A DNA stretch of 64,000 bases from JACQFK01 sp964619955. Its GTDB lineage: Bacteria > Planctomycetota > MHYJ01 > JACPRB01. Positions within the stretch are counted from its first letter, which is position 1; each line of letters begins with the position of its first letter. A program made the translations under genes and the position numbers. Location: the NCBI GenBank assembly GCA_964619955.1, contig CAZUJF010000010.1, forward strand, positions 93,188 to 157,187, given 5' to 3'. The notes beneath the pieces are model-generated. The model was not told the DNA's origin, made no database searches, and worked only from the letters and a program-made list of their open reading frames with translations. This document shows positions 9,335-16,410 of the stretch, one piece after another.

Positions 9335-10294
9335 GTGTTGTCTTCACGGGTGCGTCCCATCGACGAGCACCGTTTCCCCAGAACGGGGCCGGAGGAGAAG
9401 CGGATCCGTTTTCTGCTTCGCTACGCGGAACTCGCCTCCTCCACGCACAACACCCGCCCTTGGACATTCAAAATCCGCGGATCCGGCGTGGACGTCCTCA
9501 TGGACCTCGACCGCTGGCTGAGGGTGTCGGATGCGGACCAGCGCGAGTTGCGGGAATCCGCCGGATGCGCCATCGAGAATCTGGTGATCGCCGCGGACCA
9601 TTTCGGATATCAGGCGGACGTGACGTACCTCAAGGAGGGGGCCCGGGTGCAATTGCGGCCCGGGGGCGGTCACGGTCTGGATCCCGACCTCTTCCGGGCG
9701 ATTCCGCTGCGGCACACCTGCCGGACACCCTTCGACGGCCGCCCCGTGCCGGAGGAGCACCTCGACGTCCTCGGCGAGTCCTCCATGTTCGTGGATGTGC
9801 GGATCGACTTCACGGACGACCCCCGGCTGCTCCGGAGAGTTCAGCGGCTCACGGTCTCGGGGGACATGCGCCTGTTCGCCGATCCGGCCTGGCGTGCGGA
9901 GATCGCGCGCGGGTTCGGCCAGGGAGCCCTGACGCCGGCCTGGCCGGTGGCGGCGATCCGAAAGATCATGGTCTCCCGCTTCAACCTGGCGAAATCCACG
10001 GCCCGGGGGGACGCGCGTCTGATGAAGACGGCGCCGCTCATCGGGATGCTGAGCCTGCGGGAACGCAGCGTCGAGGCCGAGGTCCGCGCCGGGCGGGTGC
10101 TCGAACGGCTCTGGCTGAAGGCGAGTTCCCTGGGTCTGGCCTTCCAGCCGGTCTCCCAGCTCATGCAGACGCCCGAAACCCGGATGCGGGCGGAGGGCCT
10201 CCTCGCCCCCCTCCCCTGGCAGCCCCTCCAGCCCTTCCGCCTCGGCTACGCCGCCGCGCCCTCCCCCCGGACTCCGCGATACTTCGAAGCTTGA
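9335..10294 (+). CDS. Acg-like nitroreductase-family protein
   Basis: A protein of up to 319 aa with a nitroreductase-like FMN-binding fold of the Acg type: RYAELASSTHNTRPWTFKI at the N-terminus, GCAIENLVIAADHFGYQADV, IPLRHTCRTPFDGRPVPEEH, and a C-terminal LWLKASSLGLAFQPVSQLMQ. Members in mycobacteria sequester or use FMN in dormancy responses; the role here is unknown. The start is either TTG 9335 or GTG 9347; there is no ribosome site, and the sigma-54 start point (about 9333) implies a leaderless or very short leader. Sigma-54 control suggests conditional expression. Confidence 0.75.
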   Translation: MLSSRVRPIDEHRFPRTGPEEKRIRFLLRYAELASSTHNTRPWTFKIRGSGVDVLMDLDRWLRVSDADQRELRESAGCAIENLVIAADHFGYQADVTYLKEGARVQLRPGGGHGLDPDLFRAIPLRHTCRTPFDGRPVPEEHLDVLGESSMFVDVRIDFTDDPRLLRRVQRLTVSGDMRLFADPAWRAEIARGFGQGALTPAWPVAAIRKIMVSRFNLAKSTARGDARLMKTAPLIGMLSLRERSVEAEVRAGRVLERLWLKASSLGLAFQPVSQLMQTPETRMRAEGLLAPLPWQPLQPFRLGYAAAPSPRTPRYFEA

Positions 10295-10360
10295 CCGCCC
10301 TTTTCCCGGGCCCACCCCCTCCCGATCTACGACAGAGAGACAGAGAGGAGCGGCCTACTG

Positions 10361-10392
10361 GGAAAGTTCCGCGGGGCGGCCGGGACTAGTCC
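10361..10392. promoter_or_regulatory. Candidate activator sites upstream of the 10436 promoter
   Basis: GGAAAGTTCC (10361-10370) and the perfect palindrome GGACTAGTCC (10383-10392). They lie about 97 and 75 bp before the predicted sigma-54 start point (about 10462), a usual place for enhancer-binding-protein sites. Confidence 0.4.
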
Positions 10393-10435
10393 GCGTCTTT
10401 TTCAGGTCCTCGCTCTTTCCCCGTCGGAATCGCAC

Positions 10436-10450
10436 TGGCATCCCGCTTGC
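10436..10450 (+). promoter_or_regulatory. Sigma-54 promoter facing a gene-free stretch
   Basis: TGGCAT-cccgc-TTGC with 12-bp GG-GC spacing; start point near 10462. The next clear gene begins more than 350 bp downstream behind its own sigma-54 promoter, so this one may drive an untranslated RNA or a long oxidase leader. Confidence 0.75.
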
Positions 10451-10576
10451 ATCATCACTATCGGCCGACGGAAGGGTGGAGTTCCCGCCCCTCACCCCGC
10501 GAGGTGACCGGGCCGTCCCCCTCGGGTGGACACCGGCAGTGGCGGGCGCCCTTCCCGTTCGGCGAATCGGTTGCGC

Positions 10577-10620
10577 CCTCCGTGAGGGGTCCCCTCCTTG
10601 GCCCCCTCCCCTCACGGAGG
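10577..10620 (+). repeat. 13-bp perfect inverted repeat (stable hairpin)
   Basis: CCTCCGTGAGGGG (10577-10589) and CCCCTCACGGAGG (10608-10620) pair over 13 bp with an 18-nt loop. There is no T-tract after it, so it is not a classical terminator. It lies about 115 nt into a transcript from the 10436 promoter and could be the core of a small RNA or a protein-binding hairpin. Confidence 0.65.
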
Positions 10621-10719
10621 ACGGCTTTCACCCGGGCCATAACGTGGTGTTCGGGCCGAGGGACGGTGTCCGGTATGGCACTCCCGGACCTGTCCCCGGC
10701 CCCGACACTCTATTTCCGA

Positions 10720-10749
10720 GGAAAGTTCCCCCTCCACCCCGGAACTTCC
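10720..10749. promoter_or_regulatory. Paired GGAA-N-TTCC boxes upstream of the oxidase promoter
   Basis: GGAAAGTTCC (10720-10729) and GGAACTTCC (10741-10749) have centres about 20 bp, two helical turns, apart. They lie about 86 and 66 bp before the predicted oxidase start point. The spacing fits an enhancer-binding protein on one DNA face; the same 10-mer occurs at 10361. Confidence 0.45.
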
Positions 10750-10784
10750 CCCACACCTTCACGAGGCTCCGAGGGGGGCTGACG

Positions 10785-10799
10785 TGGCATCCCGCTTGC
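10785..10799 (+). promoter_or_regulatory. Sigma-54 promoter of the cytochrome oxidase operon
   Basis: TGGCAT-cccgc-TTGC, GG at 10786-10787 and GC at 10798-10799 (12 bp). The predicted start is near 10811, eight bases before the first candidate ATG of subunit II. No competing sigma-70 promoter of good quality is seen nearby. Confidence 0.8.
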
Positions 10800-10818
10800 T
10801 AGTCCAGCCCCCAACATC

Positions 10819-11592
10819 ATGCTGCGCCCCCTCAGCCTCTTGGTAGCGCCTCAGAACATGTCTTGGGGCTTCCCCGAAAATGTGGCGGCCGGCGGAGATC
10901 GCATCGACTCCCTGTTCTGGACGATGATGATCGTCCTCACCCCCTTCCTCGTGGCCGTCGGCGTCTACGTGATCTACTGCCTCATCCGCTTCCGGGCCCG
11001 CGAGGGCGGGCGTGCCGCGTACATCACCGGCTTCAAGACCGCCGCGGGCACCGCGGGGATCGCGGTCCTGCTCATGCTCCTGGAAATTCCCTTCGACATC
11101 GTCCAGGAAAAGATCTGGGCGGATGCCACTATCAACTTTCCGAAACCCGAGGAGGCCACGGTCGTCCAGGTCTTCGGCGAACAGTTCGCCTGGAACTTCC
11201 GCCAGGCGGGCAGGGACGGGAAGTTCGGAGGCGCCGACGACATCACCACGATCAACAAGCTGGTGGTGCCCGAGAACAAACCCGTCCTCTGCATCATGCG
11301 CTCGCGCGACGTGATCCACAGTTTCTGGCTGCCCCACTTCCGGGTGAAGATGGACGTGATGCCCGGCATCACGCACAAGGCCTGGTTCCGGCCGATGAAG
11401 GCCGGCCAGTGGGAGGTGGGCTGCGCCGAGCTTTGCGGTCTGGGCCACTACAAGATGCGCGGCATCCTCAAGGTGCTGCCCGCCGCCGATTACGAGAAAT
11501 GGCTGGCCGAGGAGGCCGAGGATCTGAAGGACAACGGGCCCGGAGACGAGCGGAAGAAATGGGATCTATGGGCGGACACGCGCCAGCCGTAA
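10819..11592 (+). CDS. coxB: Cytochrome c oxidase subunit II
   Basis: A 257-aa subunit II with two membrane helices (about 33-58 and 72-92) and a periplasmic CuA cupredoxin domain (about 105-235). CuA ligands are visible: the His in DVIHSFWLPHF, CAELC with C-x3-C, and the His and Met in GHYKM. There is no fused cytochrome c domain, so it is not the caa3 fusion form. Start 10819 gives an eight-base leader from the sigma-54 promoter; ATG 10858 (MSWGFPENV) is an alternative. It heads a II-I-III-IV operon. Confidence 0.93.
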   Translation: MLRPLSLLVAPQNMSWGFPENVAAGGDRIDSLFWTMMIVLTPFLVAVGVYVIYCLIRFRAREGGRAAYITGFKTAAGTAGIAVLLMLLEIPFDIVQEKIWADATINFPKPEEATVVQVFGEQFAWNFRQAGRDGKFGGADDITTINKLVVPENKPVLCIMRSRDVIHSFWLPHFRVKMDVMPGITHKAWFRPMKAGQWEVGCAELCGLGHYKMRGILKVLPAADYEKWLAEEAEDLKDNGPGDERKKWDLWADTRQP

Positions 11593-13331
11593 ACGCCCCC
11601 CACGGGGGCGCCCACGACGTCGACGGGCCGCCGGTGCACCCGGCGCCGACCTCGTTCTGGAAGAAGTACGTCTTCTCGATCGACCACAAGGTGATCGGGC
11701 TCCAGTACCTCTTCACGGGGCTGGTCTTCTTCCTCGTGGCGGGCCTCATGGCGATGTGGATCCGCTGGCAGCTCGCCTACCCGTGGAAGCCGCTGCCGAT
11801 CCTGGGCGCGATGACCCCGGAACAGTACATCGGCGTCGTCACCACCCACGGGACCCTGATGCTGATCTTCTTCATCCTCCCGACCCTGGTGGGCGCGTTC
11901 GGCAACTACCTCGTCCCGCTGCAGATCGGCGCGCGGGACATGGCGTTCCCGGTGCTGAACGCGGTCTCGTACTGGCTGATCATCCCCGCCGGCGCGCTGA
12001 TGATCGGAAGCCTCTTCGTGCCGGGCGGGCCGGCGTCGAGCGGCTGGACGATGTATCCGCCGCTGAGCACGGTCAAGGGCGCGGTGCCCTCGCAGCTGGG
12101 GCAGATCCTCTGGGTGCTCTCGATCGTGCTCGTGGGCACCTCCTCGATCCTCGGCGGCGTGAACTTCGTGGCGACCATCATGAACTGCCGCGCCCCGGGC
12201 ATGACGCTGATGCGGATGCCGCTCACGTGCTGGGCCTTCCTCACGGTCTCGACGATCATCCTGCTGGGCACGCCCGTGATCGCGTCCGCCCTCATCATGG
12301 TGCTGCTCGACCAGACGGGGCTGACCACGTTCTTCACGACCTCGAACATGGCGATCGGCGACGTCCCCGTGAAGGGCCCGGGCGGGGGCCAGCCGCTGCT
12401 CTACCAGCACCTCTTCTGGTTCTACTCGCACCCGGTGGTGTATCTGATGATCCTTCCGGGGATCACGATGGTGGCGGAGATCATCTCGACGTGCGCCCGG
12501 AAGCCGGCGTTCGGGTTCAAGGCCTCGATCGGCTCGATGATCGCCATCGTCTTCCTGGGCTTCCTCGTCTGGGGGCACCACATCTACGTGAGCGGCATGA
12601 ACCCCTACCTCGGCGTCGCGTTCTCCATCCTGACGGCGCTGGTCGGCGTGCCCTCGGGCGTGCTGATCTTCAACCTCCTGGCGACGCTCTGGAGGGGGTC
12701 GATCCGGCTGACGGCGGGCATGACGAGCGCCGTGGCGGTGCTGCTCATCTTCGTGTCGGGCGGCATCACGGGCCTCATCAACGCGATGAGCGCGATCGAC
12801 ATCTACGTGCACGACACCTACTGGGTGGTCGCGCACTTCCATTTCGTGGTGGGCGGCGCGAGCGTCTTCGCGGTCTTCGCGGCGGTCTACCACTGGTTCC
12901 CGAAGATGTTCGGCCGGCATCTCAACGAGACGGCCGGCCGGATCCACGTGATCCTGAGTTTCGCCGGCTTCTACGCCATCTTCTTCACGATGCACATCCT
13001 GGGCATCGGCGGCATGCACCGGCGCATCGCGGAGCCGTCCACGTTCGACTACCTCCGGCCGATGCAGGGCATGCAGACCTTCATCTCGCTGGCGGCCTTC
13101 GCCTTCGGGATCGTCCAGGTGCTCTTCATCGTCAACTTCTTCGGCTCGATGCGCTGGGGGCGCAAGGCGGAGGACAACCCCTGGAAGGCGACCACGCTCG
13201 AATGGGCGACGACGTCGCCGCCGCCCCACCACAACTTCGACGAGATCCCCGAGGTCCGGCGCTGGGCCTACGAGTACAGCCCGCCCGGCGAGGAGAGGGA
13301 CTTCGTCCCGCAGCAGGAGGCCCGGGCATGA
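11559..13331 (+). CDS. coxA: Cytochrome c oxidase subunit I, A2 type
   Basis: A 590-aa haem-copper oxidase catalytic subunit with about 12 membrane helices. Haem a ligand: TTHGTLM. CuB and cross-linked Tyr: FWFYSHPVVYLMILPG. CuB His pair: GHHIYVSG. High-spin and low-spin haem ligands: AHFHFVVGG. The YSHPVVY motif in place of HPEVY means the D-channel glutamate is absent and replaced by the Tyr-Ser pair, which marks A2-family oxidases. Starts at 11559 and 11568 are both possible; the gene overlaps the end of subunit II by 34 bases and subunit III by four. Confidence 0.95.
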   Translation: MGSMGGHAPAVNAPHGGAHDVDGPPVHPAPTSFWKKYVFSIDHKVIGLQYLFTGLVFFLVAGLMAMWIRWQLAYPWKPLPILGAMTPEQYIGVVTTHGTLMLIFFILPTLVGAFGNYLVPLQIGARDMAFPVLNAVSYWLIIPAGALMIGSLFVPGGPASSGWTMYPPLSTVKGAVPSQLGQILWVLSIVLVGTSSILGGVNFVATIMNCRAPGMTLMRMPLTCWAFLTVSTIILLGTPVIASALIMVLLDQTGLTTFFTTSNMAIGDVPVKGPGGGQPLLYQHLFWFYSHPVVYLMILPGITMVAEIISTCARKPAFGFKASIGSMIAIVFLGFLVWGHHIYVSGMNPYLGVAFSILTALVGVPSGVLIFNLLATLWRGSIRLTAGMTSAVAVLLIFVSGGITGLINAMSAIDIYVHDTYWVVAHFHFVVGGASVFAVFAAVYHWFPKMFGRHLNETAGRIHVILSFAGFYAIFFTMHILGIGGMHRRIAEPSTFDYLRPMQGMQTFISLAAFAFGIVQVLFIVNFFGSMRWGRKAEDNPWKATTLEWATTSPPPHHNFDEIPEVRRWAYEYSPPGEERDFVPQQEARA

Positions 13332-13900
13332 GCGGCGCCGCGGCGGTCCCTCCCGGCTGGCGTCACCGGACGCTCAAGCTGGGGATGTGGCTCTTCCTCG
13401 CGAGCGAGGTCATGATGTTCGGGGGCTTCCTCGCCTCGTACATCCTGTTCCGCGTGGCCACGCCCTCGATGGCGGCGGACCAGGCGAAGCTGGACGACAT
13501 CCTCGCCATGGTGAACACCTTCGTGCTGATCGGCAGTTCCCTCACCATGGCGCTGGCGGTGAAGGCGGGCGAGGAGGGGGACGCGGGCCGGATCCGGAAG
13601 TTCCTCGGTCTCACGCTGCTCCTGAGTTGCGCCTTCCTCGGCATCAAGGGCTACGAGTACGCCGCCAAGTTCCACCACGGGATCTACTCCAGCACGTCGA
13701 TCTTCTTCACCTGCTACTTCACGCTGACCGGGCTGCACGGCGTGCACGTGGTCGGCGGGATGCTGGCGATCGCGATCATGATGGCGAAGGCGGATTCGTT
13801 CACGCCGGGCAATTACGGCGCGCTGGAGTCCACGGGGCTCTACTGGCATTTCGTGGACATCGTCTGGATCTTCCTCTTCCCGATGCTCTATCTCATGTAG
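13328..13900 (+). CDS. coxC: Cytochrome c oxidase subunit III
   Basis: A 190-aa subunit III with five predicted membrane helices, the short form found in caa3/bo3-like oxidases. Family motifs include LGMWLFLASEVMMFGGFLAS, FHHGIYSSTSIFFTCYFTLT, GLHGVHVVGGM and STGLYWHFVDIVWIFLFPM. The start overlaps the stop of subunit I (ATGA). It stabilises subunit I and lipid and oxygen access in known enzymes. Confidence 0.93.
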   Translation: MSGAAAVPPGWRHRTLKLGMWLFLASEVMMFGGFLASYILFRVATPSMAADQAKLDDILAMVNTFVLIGSSLTMALAVKAGEEGDAGRIRKFLGLTLLLSCAFLGIKGYEYAAKFHHGIYSSTSIFFTCYFTLTGLHGVHVVGGMLAIAIMMAKADSFTPGNYGALESTGLYWHFVDIVWIFLFPMLYLM

Positions 13901-13914
13901 GACCGGAGGGAACG

Positions 13915-14166
13915 ATGAAGCTGAAAGGCTACCTGGCGGTCTTCGGGGCGCTCGCCGCGCTCACGGTCCTCACGGTCCTCGCCTCCCACCTGAAGCTGGG
14001 CGTGACGGTCGGCGTGCTGATCGCGCTCGTCAAGGCCTCGCTGGTGGCGACGTTCTTCATGCACCTGAAGTACGAGGGCCGCTTCACGCGCTTCGTCGCG
14101 GTCTTCCCCGTCGTGATCTTCCTGGTCCTGCTGCTGCTGATCCTGCCGGACTTCCTGGGCGCCTGA
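13915..14166 (+). CDS. Cytochrome c oxidase subunit IV (prokaryotic type)
   Basis: An 83-aa three-helix membrane protein of the bacterial COX4/CtaF type: the LIALVKASLVATFFMHLKYE motif and an LVLLLLILPDFLG C-terminal helix are typical. A GGAGGG site (13905-13910) lies four bases before the ATG. It closes the oxidase operon. No assembly factor such as Sco, haem O or haem A synthase follows; the next genes are the two Sec-containing thioredoxin-fold proteins with their own promoter. Confidence 0.9.
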   Translation: MKLKGYLAVFGALAALTVLTVLASHLKLGVTVGVLIALVKASLVATFFMHLKYEGRFTRFVAVFPVVIFLVLLLLILPDFLGA

Positions 14167-14233
14167 CCCCTTCCCGGGAAGGCCGCCCCCGGATTTGTTT
14201 TTGCGTACAATTCCATTCGCGGCCGGTGTCGGA

Positions 14234-14239
14234 TATAAT
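14234..14239 (+). promoter_or_regulatory. -10 box of the first selenoprotein gene
   Basis: A perfect TATAAT preceded by TGTCGGA; the -35 region 17 bp upstream (TTCCAT) is weak. It lies in an AT-rich patch, 40 bp before the ATG at 14279, and would separate the selenoprotein gene from the oxidase operon. Confidence 0.5.
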
Positions 14240-14278
14240 AGTGCGACGGTTTTTGTCGGCCGGATGGAGGGTTCACGC

Positions 14279-15049
14279 ATGATGGGACGTGGGTTGGCAT
14301 GGGCGGCGGTCCTGGCGCTGGCCGGGGCGGCTTCCGCCGCGGGCGGCGCGGGCAGCGTCGCGTGGGAAAAGCCCGAGGGGGCCCAGGCGCGCAGCGCCGC
14401 GACGGGCCTTCCGATCTGTTACTTTTTCACCCAGAACGCCGCGCTGACCGAAGGCGGCAGCTGAGCGGGCAACACCTGATCGAAGTCGATCGCGAAGGCG
14501 AACGGTTCGTTCGCCGCCGACCCGGTGGTCAAGAAGTCCGCCGACATGATTTTCGTCAAGGGCACGCAGAAGCTGGCCAACCAGTTCAAGATCCAGGGCG
14601 TTCCCGTCGCCCTGATCGTCGACCCCGACGGCGCGGAGCTCGCGCGGGGCCCGATCGCCGAGGGCGAAAGCGCGCTGACGGCGCTCCTCGACGCCGCCGC
14701 GGCGAAGTACACGTCCAAGCCGGTCTCCTGGGCCTCGGATACGTCCGAGGCGGCGGGCAAGAAGCTGCTCGTCGTCGGCTTCGAAACCGAGGGCGAGACG
14801 CTCAAGGGGTTCGAGGACCGCATGCTGGCCAAGTTCCACGGGCAGATCGCGTTCGTGAAGCTGCCTTACGAGAAGGATTCCGAGATCGTCCGCAAGTGGG
14901 GCGTCTCGACCCTGCCCTCGATCTACATCTGCGACGCCTCGAAGGAGACGCCCGAGAAGGCCGTGCTCGAGAAGCTGACGGGCGCGAAGAAGCCCGTCGC
15001 CCTCAAGACCGCCCTGATGCGGGCGCTGCTCAAGGTCGAGAAGAAGTAA
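14279..15049 (+). CDS. Secreted thioredoxin-fold selenoprotein with U-x4-U motif
   Basis: One frame from ATG 14279 (GGAGGG seven bases upstream) to TAA 15049 encodes 256 residues, interrupted only by TGA at 14462-14464 and 14477-14479. Read as selenocysteine, these are residues 62 and 67 in EGGS-U-AGNT-U-SKSIAK, the position of the redox motif in a thioredoxin fold. The frame continues with typical thioredoxin elements (FKIQGVPVALIVDPDGAELA, cis-Pro in GVPV) and a second thioredoxin-like domain (about 155-256, WGVSTLPSIYICD). A signal peptide ends near ASA-AGG. An 8-bp hairpin with a G-first loop follows the second TGA. Coding bias continues unchanged across both TGAs. The substrate is unknown; a disulfide or copper-site role near the oxidase is inference. 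An alternative is a decayed gene, but two TGAs both at redox positions argue against it. Confidence 0.82.
14497..14515 (+). promoter_or_regulatory. bSECIS-like hairpin after the second TGA
   Basis: GGCGAACG-GTT-CGTTCGCC: an 8-bp perfect stem with G as the first loop base. The loop starts 26 nt after the TGA at 14477-14479, inside the 16-37 nt range described for bacterial SECIS elements. A weaker GATCG-AAGT-CGATC hairpin (14478-14491) lies 19 nt after the first TGA and could serve that codon. Confidence 0.65.
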
Positions 15050-15067
15050 GGTTCGAGCGATCCACAC

Positions 15068-15099
15068 CCCCCCGGAGCCGCCGGCTCCGGGGGGTTTTT
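15068..15099 (+). terminator. Rho-independent terminator
   Basis: CCCCCCGGAGCC-gcc-GGCTCCGGGGGG followed by TTTTT (15095-15099): a 12-bp stem, 3-nt loop and U-tract. It lies 18 bases after the stop of the first selenoprotein gene and separates it from the second. Confidence 0.92.
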
Positions 15100-15148
15100 C
15101 TTTCCCCGCCGGCAGCGAGCGGAGCTACACTTCGAACAAGAGGTGCGC

Positions 15149-16180
15149 ATGCGCGATCGAATGTCGGCGTGGATCCTGTCTCTCGCCCTGGGTTCCGCGG
15201 CCTTCGCCCAGGACGGCGGGAAGCTGTCCTGGAGGGGCAAGGGGGGCGAGGATCCCAAGGCCGTCCTGGCGGAGGCCCGGGGGAAGAACCTGCCGGCCCT
15301 CCTCTTCTTCACGAGCGAAGGCTGAGGCCCCTGCAAGAAATTGAGCGCAGGTGCGTTCAGCGATCCGAAGGTGATCCAGGCCGCGGAGCGGGTGGTCTGC
15401 ATCTTCGTGGATTGCGACTGGGGCAAGAAAAACAACGAGCTGGCGGCTCTCTTCAAGGTCCAGGGCTATCCGACCGTCGTTCTCTGCGAGCCGGACGGCA
15501 AGAAGTGGGGCACCGTGACGAGCCGCGACCCGGACGGCATCGCGAAGCACATCCACGAGACCGCCGACAAGGGCCCCGCGAAAGCGGAAGCGCCGCCCCG
15601 CGCCCCGCAGCTCAGGCTGAGGACCCTGGAGGAGGCGCTCCCGCTCGCGAGAAAGCTGCGCAAGCCCGTGCTGCTCTTTTTCAGCGACGAGTCCCCCGCC
15701 TCGCTGGCCGTCACGATGTCGCTGACGGATCCGCTCCTGGCGGAGAGCCTGGAGCGCGTCGTCGCCGCCAGGTCGGAGTACAGGAAGGGCTCCGAGGAAT
15801 GCACGCGCTTTTCGGTGACGCGGGCGCCCACGCTTCTGGTGCTCAACAGCGCGCTCAGATTCCCCGAGGAGAAGATCCTGGCCCGGATCGAGGGCAGCCG
15901 CAGCGCCCGGGAACTCCTGAAGGAACTCGCCCTCGAGGCCCCGCCGGGCTCCCCCGCCCCGGCCAGGACGGAGCCCGCCCCGAAGCCGGCTGAGGAGCCC
16001 CTCTCGGACGACGAGGTCGACCGGCGCTTCATCCAGGCCCGGGTCGGCGTCGCGGCCGACCTCGTCAAGAAGGGCAAGAAAGACAAGGCGGTCGAAATCT
16101 ACGAGGATCTCCTCAAGACCTACCCGAGGCATGTCCTCACGGAGGCGGTCCGTAAGCTGCGCGACGAGGCGCGGAAGTAG
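15149..16180 (+). CDS. Secreted thioredoxin-fold selenoprotein with UGPC active site
   Basis: One frame of 343 residues from ATG 15149 to TAG 16180, interrupted only by TGA 15323-15325. Read as Sec it is residue 59 in FFTSEG-U-GPCKKLSAG, exactly the first cysteine of the thioredoxin CGPC motif; the second (Cys62) is present. The domain continues with VVCIFVDCDWGKKNNELAAL and FKVQGYPTVVLCEPDG. A second thioredoxin-like domain (about 150-255) lacks cysteines, and a helical TPR-like C-terminus follows (KGKKDKAVEIYEDLLKTYPR). A signal peptide ends at AFA-QDG. GTG 15143 and ATG 15161 are alternative starts; AGGTG lies just before 15149. A SECIS-like hairpin is present. It probably acts as a periplasmic reductase paired with the upstream U-x4-U protein. 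Confidence 0.9.
15341..15360 (+). promoter_or_regulatory. bSECIS-like hairpin after the UGPC codon
   Basis: TTGAGCGC-AGGT-GCGTTCAG forms an 8-bp stem (two G-U pairs) with loop AGGU. The loop begins 24 nt after the TGA. The GCAGGU string is the same as in the apical part of the Escherichia coli fdhF SECIS as I remember it. Confidence 0.75.
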
Positions 16181-16270
16181 TCGCCGAACCTGGAGCGGCC
16201 CGCCCGGTGCACCCCGTGGCACCGGGGGTTTCCGCCGTCCTTGGCGCGCGGCTCCGCCGTCTCGATCGGC

Positions 16271-16305
16271 GTTACGCCACGTAACGTCACGTTACGCCAG
16301 GTAAC
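16271..16305. promoter_or_regulatory. Tandem GTTAC-N5-GTAAC palindromes (activator sites)
   Basis: GTTACGCCACGTAAC (16271-16285) and GTTACGCCAGGTAAC (16291-16305), each an inverted repeat, are spaced exactly 20 bp centre to centre. Their centres are about 96 and 76 bp before the sigma-54 start point, the classical layout for an enhancer-binding protein binding as two dimers on one face. Confidence 0.75.
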
Positions 16306-16347
16306 GCGGAGAGAGCTCGGGACGGCTCTTCCGCTGGGGAGCGCCCT

Positions 16348-16362
16348 TGGCACTCCGCTTGC
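16348..16362 (+). promoter_or_regulatory. Sigma-54 promoter
   Basis: TGGCAC-tccgc-TTGC with 12-bp GG-GC spacing; start near 16374, giving a 37-nt leader that contains the GGAGG ribosome site of the PC4-like gene. Confidence 0.82.
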
Positions 16363-16410
16363 TCACCGAAAACGGGCGCTCATGGGGAGCGACCCGATTG
16401 GAGGTGTGCC

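Larger units (their letters stand above)
10295..10784. other. Gene-free stretch with regulatory signals and a possible untranslated RNA
   Basis: No convincing coding region is seen in about 490 bp. Short open frames on both strands have atypical composition, no ribosome site and no recognisable motif. The stretch holds a sigma-54 promoter (10436), a 13-bp perfect inverted repeat (10577-10620), three GGAA-N1-2-TTCC boxes and a GGACTAGTCC palindrome. It lies immediately upstream of the oxidase promoter. Confidence 0.6.

Noticed and set aside
10476..10802. A possible 108-aa protein before the oxidase operon
   Set aside because: Pro/Arg-rich with no ribosome site, it runs across the sigma-54 promoter and its upstream boxes; regulatory DNA explains the region better.
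14462..15325. TGA read as Trp or Gly (altered genetic code)
   Set aside because: Many well-defined genes in the window end at TGA, including ATGA overlaps, so TGA is a normal stop; only special contexts are open.
14279..16180. The two TGA-containing genes as pseudogenes
   Set aside because: All three TGAs fall at redox-active positions, with no other stops or frame shifts and intact signal peptides and ribosome sites; random decay would not do this.
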